Below are positions 1-18,989 of a stretch of 28,220 nucleotides of DNA, in pieces. The stretch is from NCBI GenBank assembly GCA_049999805.1, contig JBNGIO010006191.1, positions 56,498 to 84,717 on the forward strand, given 5' to 3'. Both the position numbers and the translations under genes were made by a program. The stretch comes from Folioceros fuciformis. Taxonomy: Eukaryota; Anthocerotophyta; Anthocerotopsida; Anthocerotales. How positions within the stretch are numbered: position 1 is the stretch's first letter; the number at the start of each line of letters is the position of its first letter. Under the pieces are notes generated by a model. It ran no database searches. It was not told the origin of the DNA and saw only the letters and a program-made list of their open reading frames with translations.

Positions 1-2
1 CC

Positions 3-1994
3 GCTGGCGGGCAGCAGGGCCGGAGATCGCAGGAGCAGGGCGCTGGTGGCTCGGGGCCGCAGCGGAGCCAACAGGCCCAGCAGCCGGGCCAGCAGCAGCC
101 CGGCCCGCAGGTGCCGGCGGGGATCGTGCGCGCGGCCAACCCCTGGTCGGCCCGCCGCGGGGCGCAGTCGGAGAAGGACAAGGTGTTCCGCATCGTCAAG
201 GGGATTCTCAACAAGCTCACGCCGGAGAAGTTCGATGTCCTGCTGGAGCAGATGTTGGCGGCGGGGATCGATTCGGCGGAGATACTGCAGGGCGTCATAT
301 CGCTTGTCTTCGACAAGGCGGTGCTTGAGCCCTCCTTCTGCAGCCTGTACGCGGAGTTGTGCGTCAATCTTAGCAAAGCGCTGCCGGAATTCCCCGCGGA
401 GGATCCCGGGGAGAAGCCCAGCACCTTCAGGAGGATCCTCCTCAACACTTGCCAGGAGGAGTTCGAGGGCGCCGACGCGTTGCGGAATGAGGTCAGGCAG
501 CTTGTGGCTCCCGAGCAGGAGGCGCTGCGAGCTGAAAAGGAGCGGAACGTGAAGCTGCGGACTCTGGGGAACATCAAGCTCATCGGAGAGCTCTTCAAGC
601 AGAAGATGATCCCGGAGAAGATCGTCCATGCCTGCATCAACGAGCTCCTAGGGCAAGATAGGTCCACCGTGCCTGCGGAGGAGAACGTGGAGGCTCTGTG
701 TCAGCTCATGGTCACTGTGGGGAAGCAGTTGGAGGAGAGTGTGAAGTCGCGCCAGGTGATGGATTCCTACTTCCGGGCGCTCACCGACTTCAGCAACAGC
801 GCCAAGCTGGCCTCCCGTATTCGTTTCATGTGCAGGGATGTTGTTGATCTGCGGTCTAATAAGTGGGTGCCCAGGCGGGAGGAGCTCAAGGCGAAGACCA
901 TCAATGAGATTCACACCGAGGCAGAGCAGAAGTTGGGTATCCGTCCTGGGTCTACCAGCTTCAGGAACGGGGGTCGTGGTTCTGCAGGTCCACCCGGGTC
1001 GGATTTCTTCTTCCCTCCACGAGCCGGGGGGCGGATGCCGGGGATGCCTGGCATGCCCGGCTTGCCGCCGACCGCACATGCCATGCCTGGCATCACGTCG
1101 TCTGGGTTTCCCAGCGTGGAGATGGATGGGTGGGAGATAGCTGGACGGAAGGGAAAACGGGAAGGTGTGCTGCCCCTTCCTCAGAGCAGGGCTCCCCCTG
1201 CTGCGTATTCGAGCATGCCCTCCAGGGTGCTGCCTCAGGGCAGTGGTGGGTCGTTTTTGGGTAAGACGAGTGCGTTACTGGGTAACCAAGCCCGTCCTCC
1301 CACGACTGCGCTTGCTGGTATATCTGTTCCTGACACATCTAGCTTGCGGGTGCCGGAGAGGGGGTCAGTTGGGTCAGGGCCTGTGGCTCCCCCTGCTGCG
1401 GTGCCATCTAGGGTTGAAGCTCCGGTTGCACCACCACGAGCAGCTGCTGAGGGACAGGCCCCATCGGATACCGTGTTGAGGAAGAAGACAGACTCTCTGC
1501 TGTCCGAGTACTTCTCCATTGCAGATGTCAATGAGGCTACACTGTGCGTGGAAGAGCTTCGTGCACCCTCCTGGCTTGCTACTTTTGTCGAGGTGGCCGT
1601 TTTTACAGCTTTGGAGAAAAAGGATCGGGATCGGGAGCTGCTGACCAAGCTGATCATCCACCTGAGTAGAAAAAAGACGATCTCAGGTCCTGATGTTCTC
1701 AGAGGTGTGGTGCAGGTGGCTGAGCAGCTAGATGACATTGTGATGGATATCCCCTTGGCAGGCAGGCATGTTGGAGAGCTCATCGGNNNNNNNNNNNNNN
1801 NNNNNNNNNNNNNNNNNNNNNNNNNNNNNNNNNNNNNNNNNNNNNNNNNNNNNNNNNNNNNNNNNNNNNNNNNNNNNNNNNNNNNNGGGGTAAAGCAATC
1901 ATCTATTGATATTGTCAGTGTCTTCGGTGCTGCTGACAGGGCCGCAGCGCAGAGTATTTCTGAACAAGAAGGGCTTAGTTTTCTCCTACCCTGA
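3..1994 (+). CDS. eIFiso4G: eukaryotic translation initiation factor iso-4G, 5'-partial, with internal gap
   Basis: This is the scaffold subunit of plant eIF(iso)4F, which binds the cap-binding protein eIF(iso)4E and the helicase eIF4A in the cytosol and recruits mRNA to ribosomes. The frame is open from base 3, so the start and the eIF4E-binding region lie upstream of the window. A Gln/Gly-rich stretch leads into a MIF4G domain (about 180-890; motifs [19 protein letters not shown] and [17 protein letters not shown]). A Gly/Pro/Met-rich linker follows (MPGMPGMPG near 1035), then an MA3 domain from about 1465 ([16 protein letters not shown]) that runs into 100 N at 1787. After the gap the same frame reads to TGA at 1992-1994. 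The frame match across the gap means little, and an intron end is possible near 1937 (ctgacag). The MIF4G-linker-MA3 order and small size fit iso4G rather than the larger eIF4G. No intron is seen in the 1.8 kb before the gap. Confidence 0.94.
   Translation, partial: AGGQQGRRSQEQGAGGSGPQRSQQAQQPGQQQPGPQVPAGIVRAANPWSARRGAQSEKDKVFRIVKGILNKLTPEKFDVLLEQMLAAGIDSAEILQGVISLVFDKAVLEPSFCSLYAELCVNLSKALPEFPAEDPGEKPSTFRRILLNTCQEEFEGADALRNEVRQLVAPEQEALRAEKERNVKLRTLGNIKLIGELFKQKMIPEKIVHACINELLGQDRSTVPAEENVEALCQLMVTVGKQLEESVKSRQVMDSYFRALTDFSNSAKLASRIRFMCRDVVDLRSNKWVPRREELKAKTINEIHTEAEQKLGIRPGSTSFRNGGRGSAGPPGSDFFFPPRAGGRMPGMPGMPGLPPTAHAMPGITSSGFPSVEMDGWEIAGRKGKREGVLPLPQSRAPPAAYSSMPSRVLPQGSGGSFLGKTSALLGNQARPPTTALAGISVPDTSSLRVPERGSVGSGPVAPPAAVPSRVEAPVAPPRAAAEGQAPSDTVLRKKTDSLLSEYFSIADVNEATLCVEELRAPSWLATFVEVAVFTALEKKDRDRELLTKLIIHLSRKKTISGPDVLRGVVQVAEQLDDIVMDIPLAGRHVGELIXXXXXXXXXXXXXXXXXXXXXXXXXXXXXXXXXXGVKQSSIDIVSVFGAADRAAAQSISEQEGLSFLLP
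1787..1886. other. assembly gap of 100 N inside the eIFiso4G MA3 region
   Basis: There are exactly 100 N, so this is a placeholder gap of unknown true length. It removes the C-terminal part of the MA3 domain and possibly one intron. Confidence 0.99.
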
Positions 1995-2162
1995 ACTAGG
2001 CTTTCTTTTTCTTTTTTTTTTGGAAAGATTGAGCAAGATTTTAGACCGACATCCCTGAAATGTTGATAGGCCTGCAGAAAGAGGACGTGTAGTGAAGATA
2101 ATGTGATGGAAGTTGAACTGTAAATTAATGGTAGTAAGGTATGCTGAACCTCTCCTGGGCAA

Positions 2163-2724
2163 TTAACCCTTGAAGGGACTGAAGCTGAAAGAAACTTGTT
2201 CAACCATGTTGGTATGAGCCTGAGAAGAGGGTAGAGGGAGTAGGTGATCCTTGTTGGAGGGATGAGTGACCACAGGTGAGTTGGATTTGATGTTGGCCAG
2301 CTGCTTTGATTTCAGGCTGATATCCTCGTTGATAGCTTCTGTCACTTCAGAAGTGGTTTGATTTTTGGATGGGTTTGGTATATTTAACTCTATTGGAGGA
2401 ACATCAGCCTCAGCTTCTATGAAACGGCTTCTGCGAGGTGTTATGAGTTGTTCCGTATATTGCTGTCCTCTAAGATGGCTGTTATCAATATATGCAGCTT
2501 TCCTTGGCATCACCGGTCACGTGTCCTGATGGTGGATCTTCCACCTTATGATTTTTGTATATCCGCATTCTAGAGTTTGCGTGTCGATCATTGTGTATAG
2601 ACCGCGGGGTGGCTTGTGTATTGTTGTTTTGGCCGCCATTGGTGGCTCCCCTCTTAAGTTCATTGTGCCTGGAAAACTCTCGTGACCGTGGAGGCATGAG
2701 TGATCCACAAAACGCCCAGTCAAT
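2163..2724 (-). CDS. two probable exons, likely the 3' end of the neighbouring coiled-coil gene
   Basis: Two open stretches on the minus strand join cleanly. The first is 2545-2724 (60 codons, after a cttcag acceptor); the second is 2163-2462 (99 codons plus TAA). They are linked by an 82-nt GT-AG intron (2463-2544) in phase 0 on both sides, with a branch-point-like attgataac. The product is basic, Asn/Ser/Pro-rich and probably disordered (begins IDWAFCGSLMPPRSREF, ends VSFSFSPFKG). I do not recognise it. It could be spliced from the coiled-coil gene upstream by a phase-0 donor at 2871 (CCA before gtggat), bypassing the TAA at 2854 and giving a protein of about 742 residues. It could also be a separate small gene, though no convincing first exon is visible. 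If real, it ends only 168 bp from the eIFiso4G stop. Confidence 0.45.
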
Positions 2725-2853
2725 CTGAAGGATTGGCTCACCTCACGTGATGCCGCGAAGGGGATGTTCTAAACTTAAGTCGACACGCGTAGTCTCTTCC
2801 CGAAATCAATTTTAATCAGCCGGCACGATTGCGTGCCCTGTCCTCGAAGCCTC

Positions 2854-4951
2854 TTAGTTAGGCCGATCCACTGGACCCAGTATTCTTCCAAGCCTGGACT
2901 TGACAGAATCCAGATCATCCGGGCCTTCAGATTGGGAAGACTGTCGGAGCTGTTGAAAAGCGTGGACGCACCTCTCTTGCAAGCTTGCTTGTTCACGATT
3001 AGCATAGCTGTGCAATTTAACTAGCATGTCTCCCAATTCCCTGTCGCTCATAAGTTTTTCACCAATCTTCCGCACACCCTGAAAATAATCAGACAATGAC
3101 GAACACGCTGTGACGCAGGAGCCTCGTGAGTGGCATCTTTGCAGACGGCTGGAAAACAGTACCTGGGAGTGTTCTTCGCTATACGGCACCAGGGTAGGCA
3201 CAGCACTGGAATTGATTCCTTTCCGATAGGTCTTCCTCACCGTGGTTCGCCCAGTTTCCTGCAAGCACTAAGACCCCCAGCCAATGAAACCTTAGTGGTA
3301 GGGCCACCGCTCCTTTTTGCCAGGATCATGGACTGTATTGCCAGTCTTGTGTGCTTACCTCCGCGATCGGCTCAGTATTACATTGTTTACACCTAGTCTG
3401 AAGAGCTCGTTCACTTCGTTCAACCTTTTGTTGAAGGAGATCTTTTTCGACTGTCACCTGTACATTTTAACTTGGTCAGTGGAAGCCATGTAAGAGAGCA
3501 ATAGATGAGGCGCGCCGGCCAGGATCAGTACCTTGGCCAGGTTGTGCTTCTCGGACATAAGCTCTGCAGTTAAACTGGAAACCTGAGACTTGAATGCAGA
3601 AAGCTGAGCACGGCTGAGATTCATCTCGTGCTCCTGCTTCCTACAGAGCTCCCTCAACTCTGTGGTTTCCTTGAAAGTGGCTGGGTAGGAGGCCTTCAAC
3701 GCCTTCAACTCCTCACATTGCTTGTAGTACAAGCTCTTAAGCAGCATACCTGCAGTGCGCACACTTTGCATCTGCCACATGATATTGTCAGCTGGAAAGA
3801 GGCAAATGGATCATAGAATGGAGGCCAAAGGTGTGGCGACATACTTCACTGTCTTTGGTGTCCAATTGATCCTGCAAAAGCTGCAACTCCACAGCATAAT
3901 GCTTGTTTTGCCTCAACAAATCTTCCTCGCTCCTCAGCAGTTGCGATAGCCTTCTGCTCTTGCGACCCGTCCGGGTGAGGATATCCTTCCTCGAAGGTAT
4001 TCTGTCACCGCTCCTCACCCCGGACGAAGGTCCATCCCCCGCGAGAGACAGAATTTCCTTGTGCAGGTCCGTCAGATTTCCCATGGTGTACCTGCCGATC
4101 CCATTCTCTCCATCCGACCCCGTGGTGCCTCCCTTCTGTCCTTGTGAGCTGGTAGACACCGAAACTGACACCGAGGTCGCCGAGTCCTTCCAAAACGACA
4201 CCTGCGAAGGCGGCTCCGACGCCATGCTGTTCCTCTCCGCTTCCCACTCCTCGGCCTGTGACGCAAACACCATCATATGCTTCTCCTGCAACGCATGGCC
4301 ATCTCCCATCCTCCCGGCCTCCAATTTCACGTCCTTCTTCACCTCTCCCTCACTCTGCTGCTGATCCGACGCCGGCACCGGCTTCGCCTTCCGCGGCCCT
4401 GCTTTTACAGTTTTGGAGCTCCCTCCTTCCTTTCCAGCCGGAGCCAGAGCCGCCGCCGGCTTGTACGACGAGGTCCAGGGTCTGGGACTCTCGCGCACAC
4501 TCGCGGCCTTTCCCCTGCCCGCGTGCGGCACATTCTGGTCCCCGGCTTTCCTAGCAAAAAGCGCGGGACTCCTCCCTCCCGCGTCCCCGTCCACCTCCCG
4601 CAGCGGTCGGGTCCGGAGCTCCGACAACAGCTGCTTCTGCCTGCTCAAACTGGCTCCAAGACTGTCCTCCCCCTGGCTCCCCGCTCCCAGCAGCTCCTTG
4701 GCCGGCAGCCGGTACTGCTCTCCTATCCGCCTCAGCCTCGCCTCCTCCTCCCTCTCGACAGCCCCGATCTGCAACTTCCTGAAAGACGTCTCCCACTCAC
4801 CAGCATCGGGTTGCAAGTTGGGAGACGCATTCTCGTTGTGGCTGTGGCAGGCATTGGCAGGACCCGCTTCCCCCTTGTCCTCCTGCAGCGTCCCTGTAGA
4901 CCCTCCCCTGGCTCTCTTCACGTGCCCCGTGAGCATCACTCTTGAGGCCAT
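2854..4951 (-). CDS. uncharacterised coiled-coil protein, five exons
   Basis: I do not recognise this family. Exons are 3845-4951, 3532-3771, 3359-3457, 3163-3258 and 2854-3078; every intron (73, 74, 100 and 84 nt) is GT-AG and phase 0. This gives 588 residues. The start is the ATG at 4951 (GGGGAATGGCC); an in-frame TGA lies upstream. Residues 1-300 are charged, low-complexity and probably disordered, with one helical patch (VEREEEARLRRIGEQYR). From about residue 325 to 480 the chain is rich in Leu, Glu, Lys and Gln with heptad character (SEEDLLRQNKHYAVELQLLQ; LLKSLYYKQCEELKALKASY), which suggests a coiled-coil dimerisation region. A short helical C-terminal segment (GEKLMSDRELGDMLVKLHSY) follows. 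No catalytic motif, membrane segment or zinc site is seen. The last exon may instead splice onward to the exons at 2163-2724. The gene is divergent from POLQ. Confidence 0.75.
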
Positions 4952-5763
4952 TCCCCAGCTCAACAAGAAACGTTTCCCTCACAGCCCCATTTGCCACTGC
5001 TTTCCTGCAATGAGGCCTACTGAGTTCGTAGAACAGAATCACGTCCCAGCACGCCCACTCATTTTCACACAACACACCTGCTCTCAGGAGTCTGAAAGCT
5101 CCTGCCGCAGCCGGCACCACACGAACTCTTCTTTGGCTCTTCTTTTGAATTCGAATGACAGCTTCGGTTCCTCAGGTTCGGCCGTAGCCCGTTCGTATGT
5201 ATGTACAAATCAGTAGGTAGGTCGTAGGTAGGTAGATACAGACATACATACATACGTACATACGTAAATACATACATACATACGTACATACATACATACA
5301 TACATACATATTTAGGTTTGGGCTTCTCTGGGTATGGTACGGCAGGCGTGTGTTAGGGAATGTCCAGAAGAATTAATGAAGTGGGACATGTTTTGTCTTT
5401 TGTGGGCCCGTTTTTGTTTGTTCCTTTGAGCAACTAATGTGCTTGTTCCACATTTGTGGCAACCAGCAACGGGAATTTCAAATGTAAAGCGGGATCGGTG
5501 GCTGAGCGCGAGGGAGATTGCCCCTCAGATTGTGGAGGCGAAGACAAGTGTAGTATAACAAGCTGAAGAGTGGGTGGGCGTTGGATGTATCGAGGACAAA
5601 TCTTGGTATCTTCTGTGATGGCGGACCGTGCGGCTACACTGGAGGGCAGTTGTTGTCTTGGTGTTGACGCAACCGAGACTGCAGAGTCTCCGTGGATTGA
5701 TGAGGCAGGATCCTAAAGTTGCTGGACTGACTTGCATGGGAGGACGGGCTGACCTGCGCCACC
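4952..5763. promoter_or_regulatory. divergent intergenic region between the coiled-coil gene and POLQ
   Basis: These 812 bp separate two start codons pointing away from each other, so they must hold both 5' leaders and both promoters. A CATA microsatellite sits in the middle. A TGGGCC element (5403-5408) matches the plant site II motif often found upstream of genes active in dividing cells; one copy alone is weak evidence. I see no clear TATA box. The POLQ start lies in a strong context (gccaccATG). Confidence 0.6.
5194..5312. repeat. compound microsatellite, (CATA)n with TACG and GTAG variants
   Basis: From 5241 to 5310 the sequence is almost pure CATA repeats with a few CGTA interruptions. 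It is preceded by a GTAG-type stretch (about 5212-5234) and a short TGTATGTA (5197). The tract lies in the divergent promoter region and is expected to vary in length. Confidence 0.95.
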
Positions 5764-15543
<9,780 letters not shown>

Positions 15544-15771
15544 AAGCGAGAGCTTAGTTTCAGAGAGGACACTATAGAACCTGTTGATCAGTCATCACAT
15601 TTCTGCAGCTTAGAAAGAGGAGGTTCATTACAGTTCAGAGAGGACCAGATTGTTGCAATTCTTTGAATAATACATAATGTGGGAACTTAGCAACCGTGGA
15701 GTTTTTGCCCACGTTCCTGGCCCTAACAGATATGTTCAGTCAGCTGCGTACTCACAGCCCACAACTCAACG
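15544..15771. terminator. shared 3' region between convergent POLQ and HAKAI genes
   Basis: Only 228 bp separate the POLQ stop (15541-15543) from the HAKAI stop (15772-15774), which face each other, so their 3' untranslated regions may overlap. An AATAATACATAATG stretch near 15665 could serve as a poly(A) signal for the plus-strand transcript. Confidence 0.5.
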
Positions 15772-16590
15772 CTATTGAACATGCATAGAGGACTCATACC
15801 CTGGAGGATCAAAATAGGGGTTGAAGTGACGCTGTGCCTCATCATGTCGATGCTGGGGGTACAACGGCATTTGATTCCACTGATCAAAGGCATAGCCCTC
15901 CACCGTACAAGGAACAACCCACTGCTGATTTTCCTGTGGTTTTCGTTTCTGACGCTTCTCTGGTTGCAATTCGTGTTGCTGCTGCTGCATCTGGAGATGC
16001 TGATGTTGCTGCCTTTGGCGTGAGGCTTGCTGAGCCTGGTAGTAATACTGCTGAGAAGACTCTTGGTTGGTTGGGGGCAGGGCAGCCTGGCTTGCTTCTG
16101 GCATATTGAGGAGATCCGCATGGAATTCTCTGATATGCCACTCGAACTCTGATTGTGTAAGGAAAGAATACAAACAGGAGGGAGCGCCACAGACGTACAT
16201 GCCTTCCAACACATCCATTCTCTGTATCCGCGCAACTTTCCCGTCGCATAGGTAGCACTCGGGTGCCTTCTTTGCGCAAGTTAAGCAGAAGACATGTTGA
16301 CAAGGGTCAAGCCGTCCATACACAGCGATGGGAAAATCACAGCGTATGCAGAAGTGGACCTTATTCCCAGGCATCCTGTCGGCCTTTCGTCCAATCAAGC
16401 GTACTTCAGACAATAGAGCGACCAACGAACTCGAGACACCCCTTGCCACGGGGAGCTCTGAGTTTCCTTGATCGCCAGCAGGGGACTCAACAGCAGGTGC
16501 AGCTTCTGGCAAATCATTCCCCTCTCTCATGGCTCCTCGGGCGTTGGCCACCCCTTTCCCCTTGGCAAGACGGATTGTGAGGCTCGCCAT
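15772..16590 (-). CDS. HAKAI: HAKAI-type RING E3 ubiquitin ligase
   Basis: Intronless gene of 272 residues. In plants HAKAI is part of the nuclear m6A mRNA methyltransferase complex with MTA, MTB, FIP37 and VIR. The start is ATG at 16590 (CCGACGATGGCG). After a low-complexity N-terminus comes a RING finger with ligands C81, C84, C97, H99, C102, C105, C112 and C115 (motif HFCIRCDFPIAVYGRLDPCQ). A C2H2-type finger follows directly (C134, C139, H152, H157; FEWHIREFH). This RING plus C2H2 arrangement is the Hakai/CBLL1 signature. Residues 170-225 are Gln/His-rich and contain a basic cluster (EKRQKRKP) that may be a nuclear localisation signal. The tail is Pro/Tyr/His-rich, ending GYESSMHVQ. The protein is somewhat shorter than the Arabidopsis one. 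It lies tail to tail with POLQ. Confidence 0.87.
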   Translation of the reverse strand: MASLTIRLAKGKGVANARGAMREGNDLPEAAPAVESPAGDQGNSELPVARGVSSSLVALLSEVRLIGRKADRMPGNKVHFCIRCDFPIAVYGRLDPCQHVFCLTCAKKAPECYLCDGKVARIQRMDVLEGMYVCGAPSCLYSFLTQSEFEWHIREFHADLLNMPEASQAALPPTNQESSQQYYYQAQQASRQRQQHQHLQMQQQQHELQPEKRQKRKPQENQQWVVPCTVEGYAFDQWNQMPLYPQHRHDEAQRHFNPYFDPPGYESSMHVQ

Positions 16591-16943
16591 CGTCGGTGCA
16601 GGCACGCAGCTAGTCTTGTCATTCACCCTGCCCTAAACCACAGGCTGGGAGCGTATTCGCAGCACAATCAAGACAAGCCCTCTCCTGAACTGTCGACAGG
16701 TGTAACCAATATGCAGGCCTATAGTCACGCCCACCTTCACCGCAGCCAAGACCAAAGCTACGCAGACATGGTGACGCAGGCTCAAGGACCTTGCCAATCT
16801 AGTCCACAAGGGAAACTACACGCCTTCCGTGCACTCTCGATTCCAATCCTTCCTAGGAGGAGACGCTGCTCCTCTTTACGTCCTCGCATTGATTAAGTGC
16901 TGTTTGCATTGTCACTTCGAGCGGATACGGATCGCCCTAGAAA

Positions 16944-16968
16944 TGGGTGAAATTGGCTGAATCACCCA
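16944..16968. repeat. inverted repeat, 7-bp perfect arms
   Basis: TGGGTGA (16944-16950) and TCACCCA (16962-16968) are perfect reverse complements around an 11-nt loop. A CCCGCGGG palindrome follows at about 16975-16982. Together they sit at the boundary where the AT-rich island begins. Confidence 0.7.
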
Positions 16969-17050
16969 CGAATTCCCGCGGGTGGCTCTTGATACCTCTA
17001 TTTATTTTTCATGGGATGATAATCATTTAATTTATCACATTTTGACAAAA

Positions 17051-17092
17051 TTTTGACTTCAAGTTATCAAAATTGACAACTTGAAGTGACAA
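17051..17092. repeat. inverted repeat, 10-bp perfect core
   Basis: ACTTCAAGTT (17056-17065) and AACTTGAAGT (17078-17087) pair perfectly around a 12-nt AT-rich loop, and the pairing extends outward with mismatches to about 17051 and 17092. It lies inside the AT-rich island. Confidence 0.75.
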
Positions 17093-17933
17093 TGTGTGGC
17101 AAAGTTTAAGCAGCTTATAACAAAGGTGTACACTTATAACTGGCTGTTTTAAGAGGCCCATTGTGATTGGTGCTTTGGAAGGCAATCAATTCATTCATAA
17201 TGACAATCCTATGTTGGTGGGATTCTAAACTCTAATTATGAACCTGGTTTTATTGATTTAGCATCATCAAATTGTTGCTTGAATTATATCGTACAAGCTT
17301 AATCTATCATAGATTTCAATGGGCAGGAAAACACTATGCCTGTGTTGTGAATTTGTTTATTTTTTTATTATAGTATTATTTATAATCTTTAATATTTACC
17401 ATAGATAGGTTCAACTAATGAAATGAACAAGCTATCATTCTATCCTCCAAATGGCCAATTTTATATCTCATATATCAAAACTTTAATTTACTAAAATTAG
17501 AATAAGAAAATTAATAAAATAATTTTATTTATGTCCACAAAGAAGGATATAAGAATTGGGACAAAAATTTTACATAGCATCATGGATATAAATTGTACAT
17601 AATAGAAAATGAAAGAAATATCATTGCCTTGTATACATACTTATATCTAATAGAGAGAAACTGAATGATTTGTGTGAAAGGTAAGGCTAAAGGAGGAAGG
17701 AAGCAAAGGCTTATAAAAAATCCAGCTGAAACTCCAATCACAGAGGAATTCAAAGAGGCCAAGGCTTAGTTAGGGATATGCATCTCAATATTTTGGGCCT
17801 TTACCTTGTTAAGCTTCATTAGGATACCATTCATCTTTGTTTCTTCTCCACTCCTACACAAGCATTTGTCTCTCCTTCATTCCTACGCTAGAATGTCCAA
17901 AGTTCACAACTTCAACACTTCTACAACTTGTAT

Positions 17934-18025
17934 CTTGCAACAAGCCTGTCGGAGTTGTAACTTGCAAGCTTGAATCTAGCCTTTAACAATCTCCTATTCT
18001 TGCAACGAGCCTATCACAGGTGTAA
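17934..18025. repeat. imperfect direct repeat, 27-bp unit, 65-bp spacing
   Basis: The segment beginning CTTGCAACAAGCCTGTC (17934) recurs as CTTGCAACGAGCCTATC (17999), with a similar tail (TTGTAA, then GTGTAA). The copies differ at several positions, so this is an old duplication or a weak repeat. Confidence 0.55.
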
Positions 18026-18989
18026 GCTTCTAAAAGTAAAGCATTTGCTTCCTTTCGATTCCACAACCTACATCCACACTTTTCAAACTTCTGAAATCCA
18101 TGATTGGTTCATGCGATCTTACACATACCTTAATTGAATGGCCAACATGAGAAAACACCTTGAAGATAATTCATTTAGGAGAATACAAGCTTATAGCTGT
18201 ATTAGACACTACTGAGCTAGGTTTTTATGCTTGCTACTTAAGACATTTGCAACGCATCAAGTTAAAGATAAAATTGCTCAAGAACTACCATCTCTCAAAT
18301 CTATATGACATGTTTGCTACAAGACCTATCTAGCCAAAGGAAGGGCAACCAGTGCATTCTAGCCAAGAGAGCTAAATGATGCCTTGTTGCCACAACAATA
18401 ACACCTTCGCAAAGTTACACCCTCCTATGATGCAATGACCTGGGCATTGCACCATGAAGGGTGTACTATGGCTAACAACTTAGCTTGAGCTGAAAACCTC
18501 GAACCAATAGAAGCAAGTTGTGTGGAATGAGGGTGCTAGCAAGTAGCCTTGTCATGCATCCCACTTTGGTATCACAACTTGGCCTGGCTAATGTAAATAT
18601 CCAGCAGGGTCATGCTTGCTAGATATAATTCTCGATATCAGCATGCATTTCTTGGCATATGAGAGAGCTGATATACATAAGTTTGTATTTCAATATCAGC
18701 CCCGTTTTCTGTGAGTTTTAGACCGCTATCGAGGTGGTATTGTTGCTCCTTTAACGTCACGTGTGGCAAGAAAATATGGTCTACAAACCACGTTGCGAAG
18801 GCCTATATTATCGCCTTAACGAAGAGCTAACTTAGGAACGGAGAGATCATGTCGAAAGGGAGCCGGGAAGTAATACTACCCAATATATTTACATAAATTT
18901 TATAAACGATCATTGTCATTTATCAACCGCAGTCCAGGCACCCTGGTACGTACGAAAACCAAAGCTTCGGCAGGCCTTACGGGTTTTCG

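Larger units (their letters stand above)
16591..18989. other. intergenic region with an AT-rich island
   Basis: Bases 16591-16900 are the upstream side of HAKAI and have ordinary composition. From about 16980 to 18720 the sequence becomes strongly AT-rich, unlike the rest of the window, with many stops in all frames and no frame I can support. It holds two hairpins, an imperfect direct repeat and three copies of ATATCAGC (18635, 18693; inverted at 18667). A CACGTG core lies near 18760. No long terminal repeats, transposase or reverse transcriptase signature was found. It could be an old non-autonomous insertion or simply AT-rich spacer. Confidence 0.6.

Noticed and set aside
111-113. GTG at 111 as the start of eIFiso4G
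   Set aside because: It is not an ATG, and the same frame stays open with Gln/Gly-rich sequence back to base 3, so the gene simply begins outside the window.
1235-2203. Minus-strand frame of 322 codons
   Set aside because: It is the opposite strand of the eIFiso4G MA3 exon, runs through the N gap, and has no family match.
4258-5216. Long plus-strand frames of up to 267 codons
   Set aside because: They mirror the first exon of the minus-strand coiled-coil gene, whose splice sites and composition are far better supported.
17580-17762. Small hydrophobic minus-strand frame of 60 codons
   Set aside because: It lies in AT-rich sequence, where Leu/Ile/Phe-rich frames arise by chance, and has no other support.
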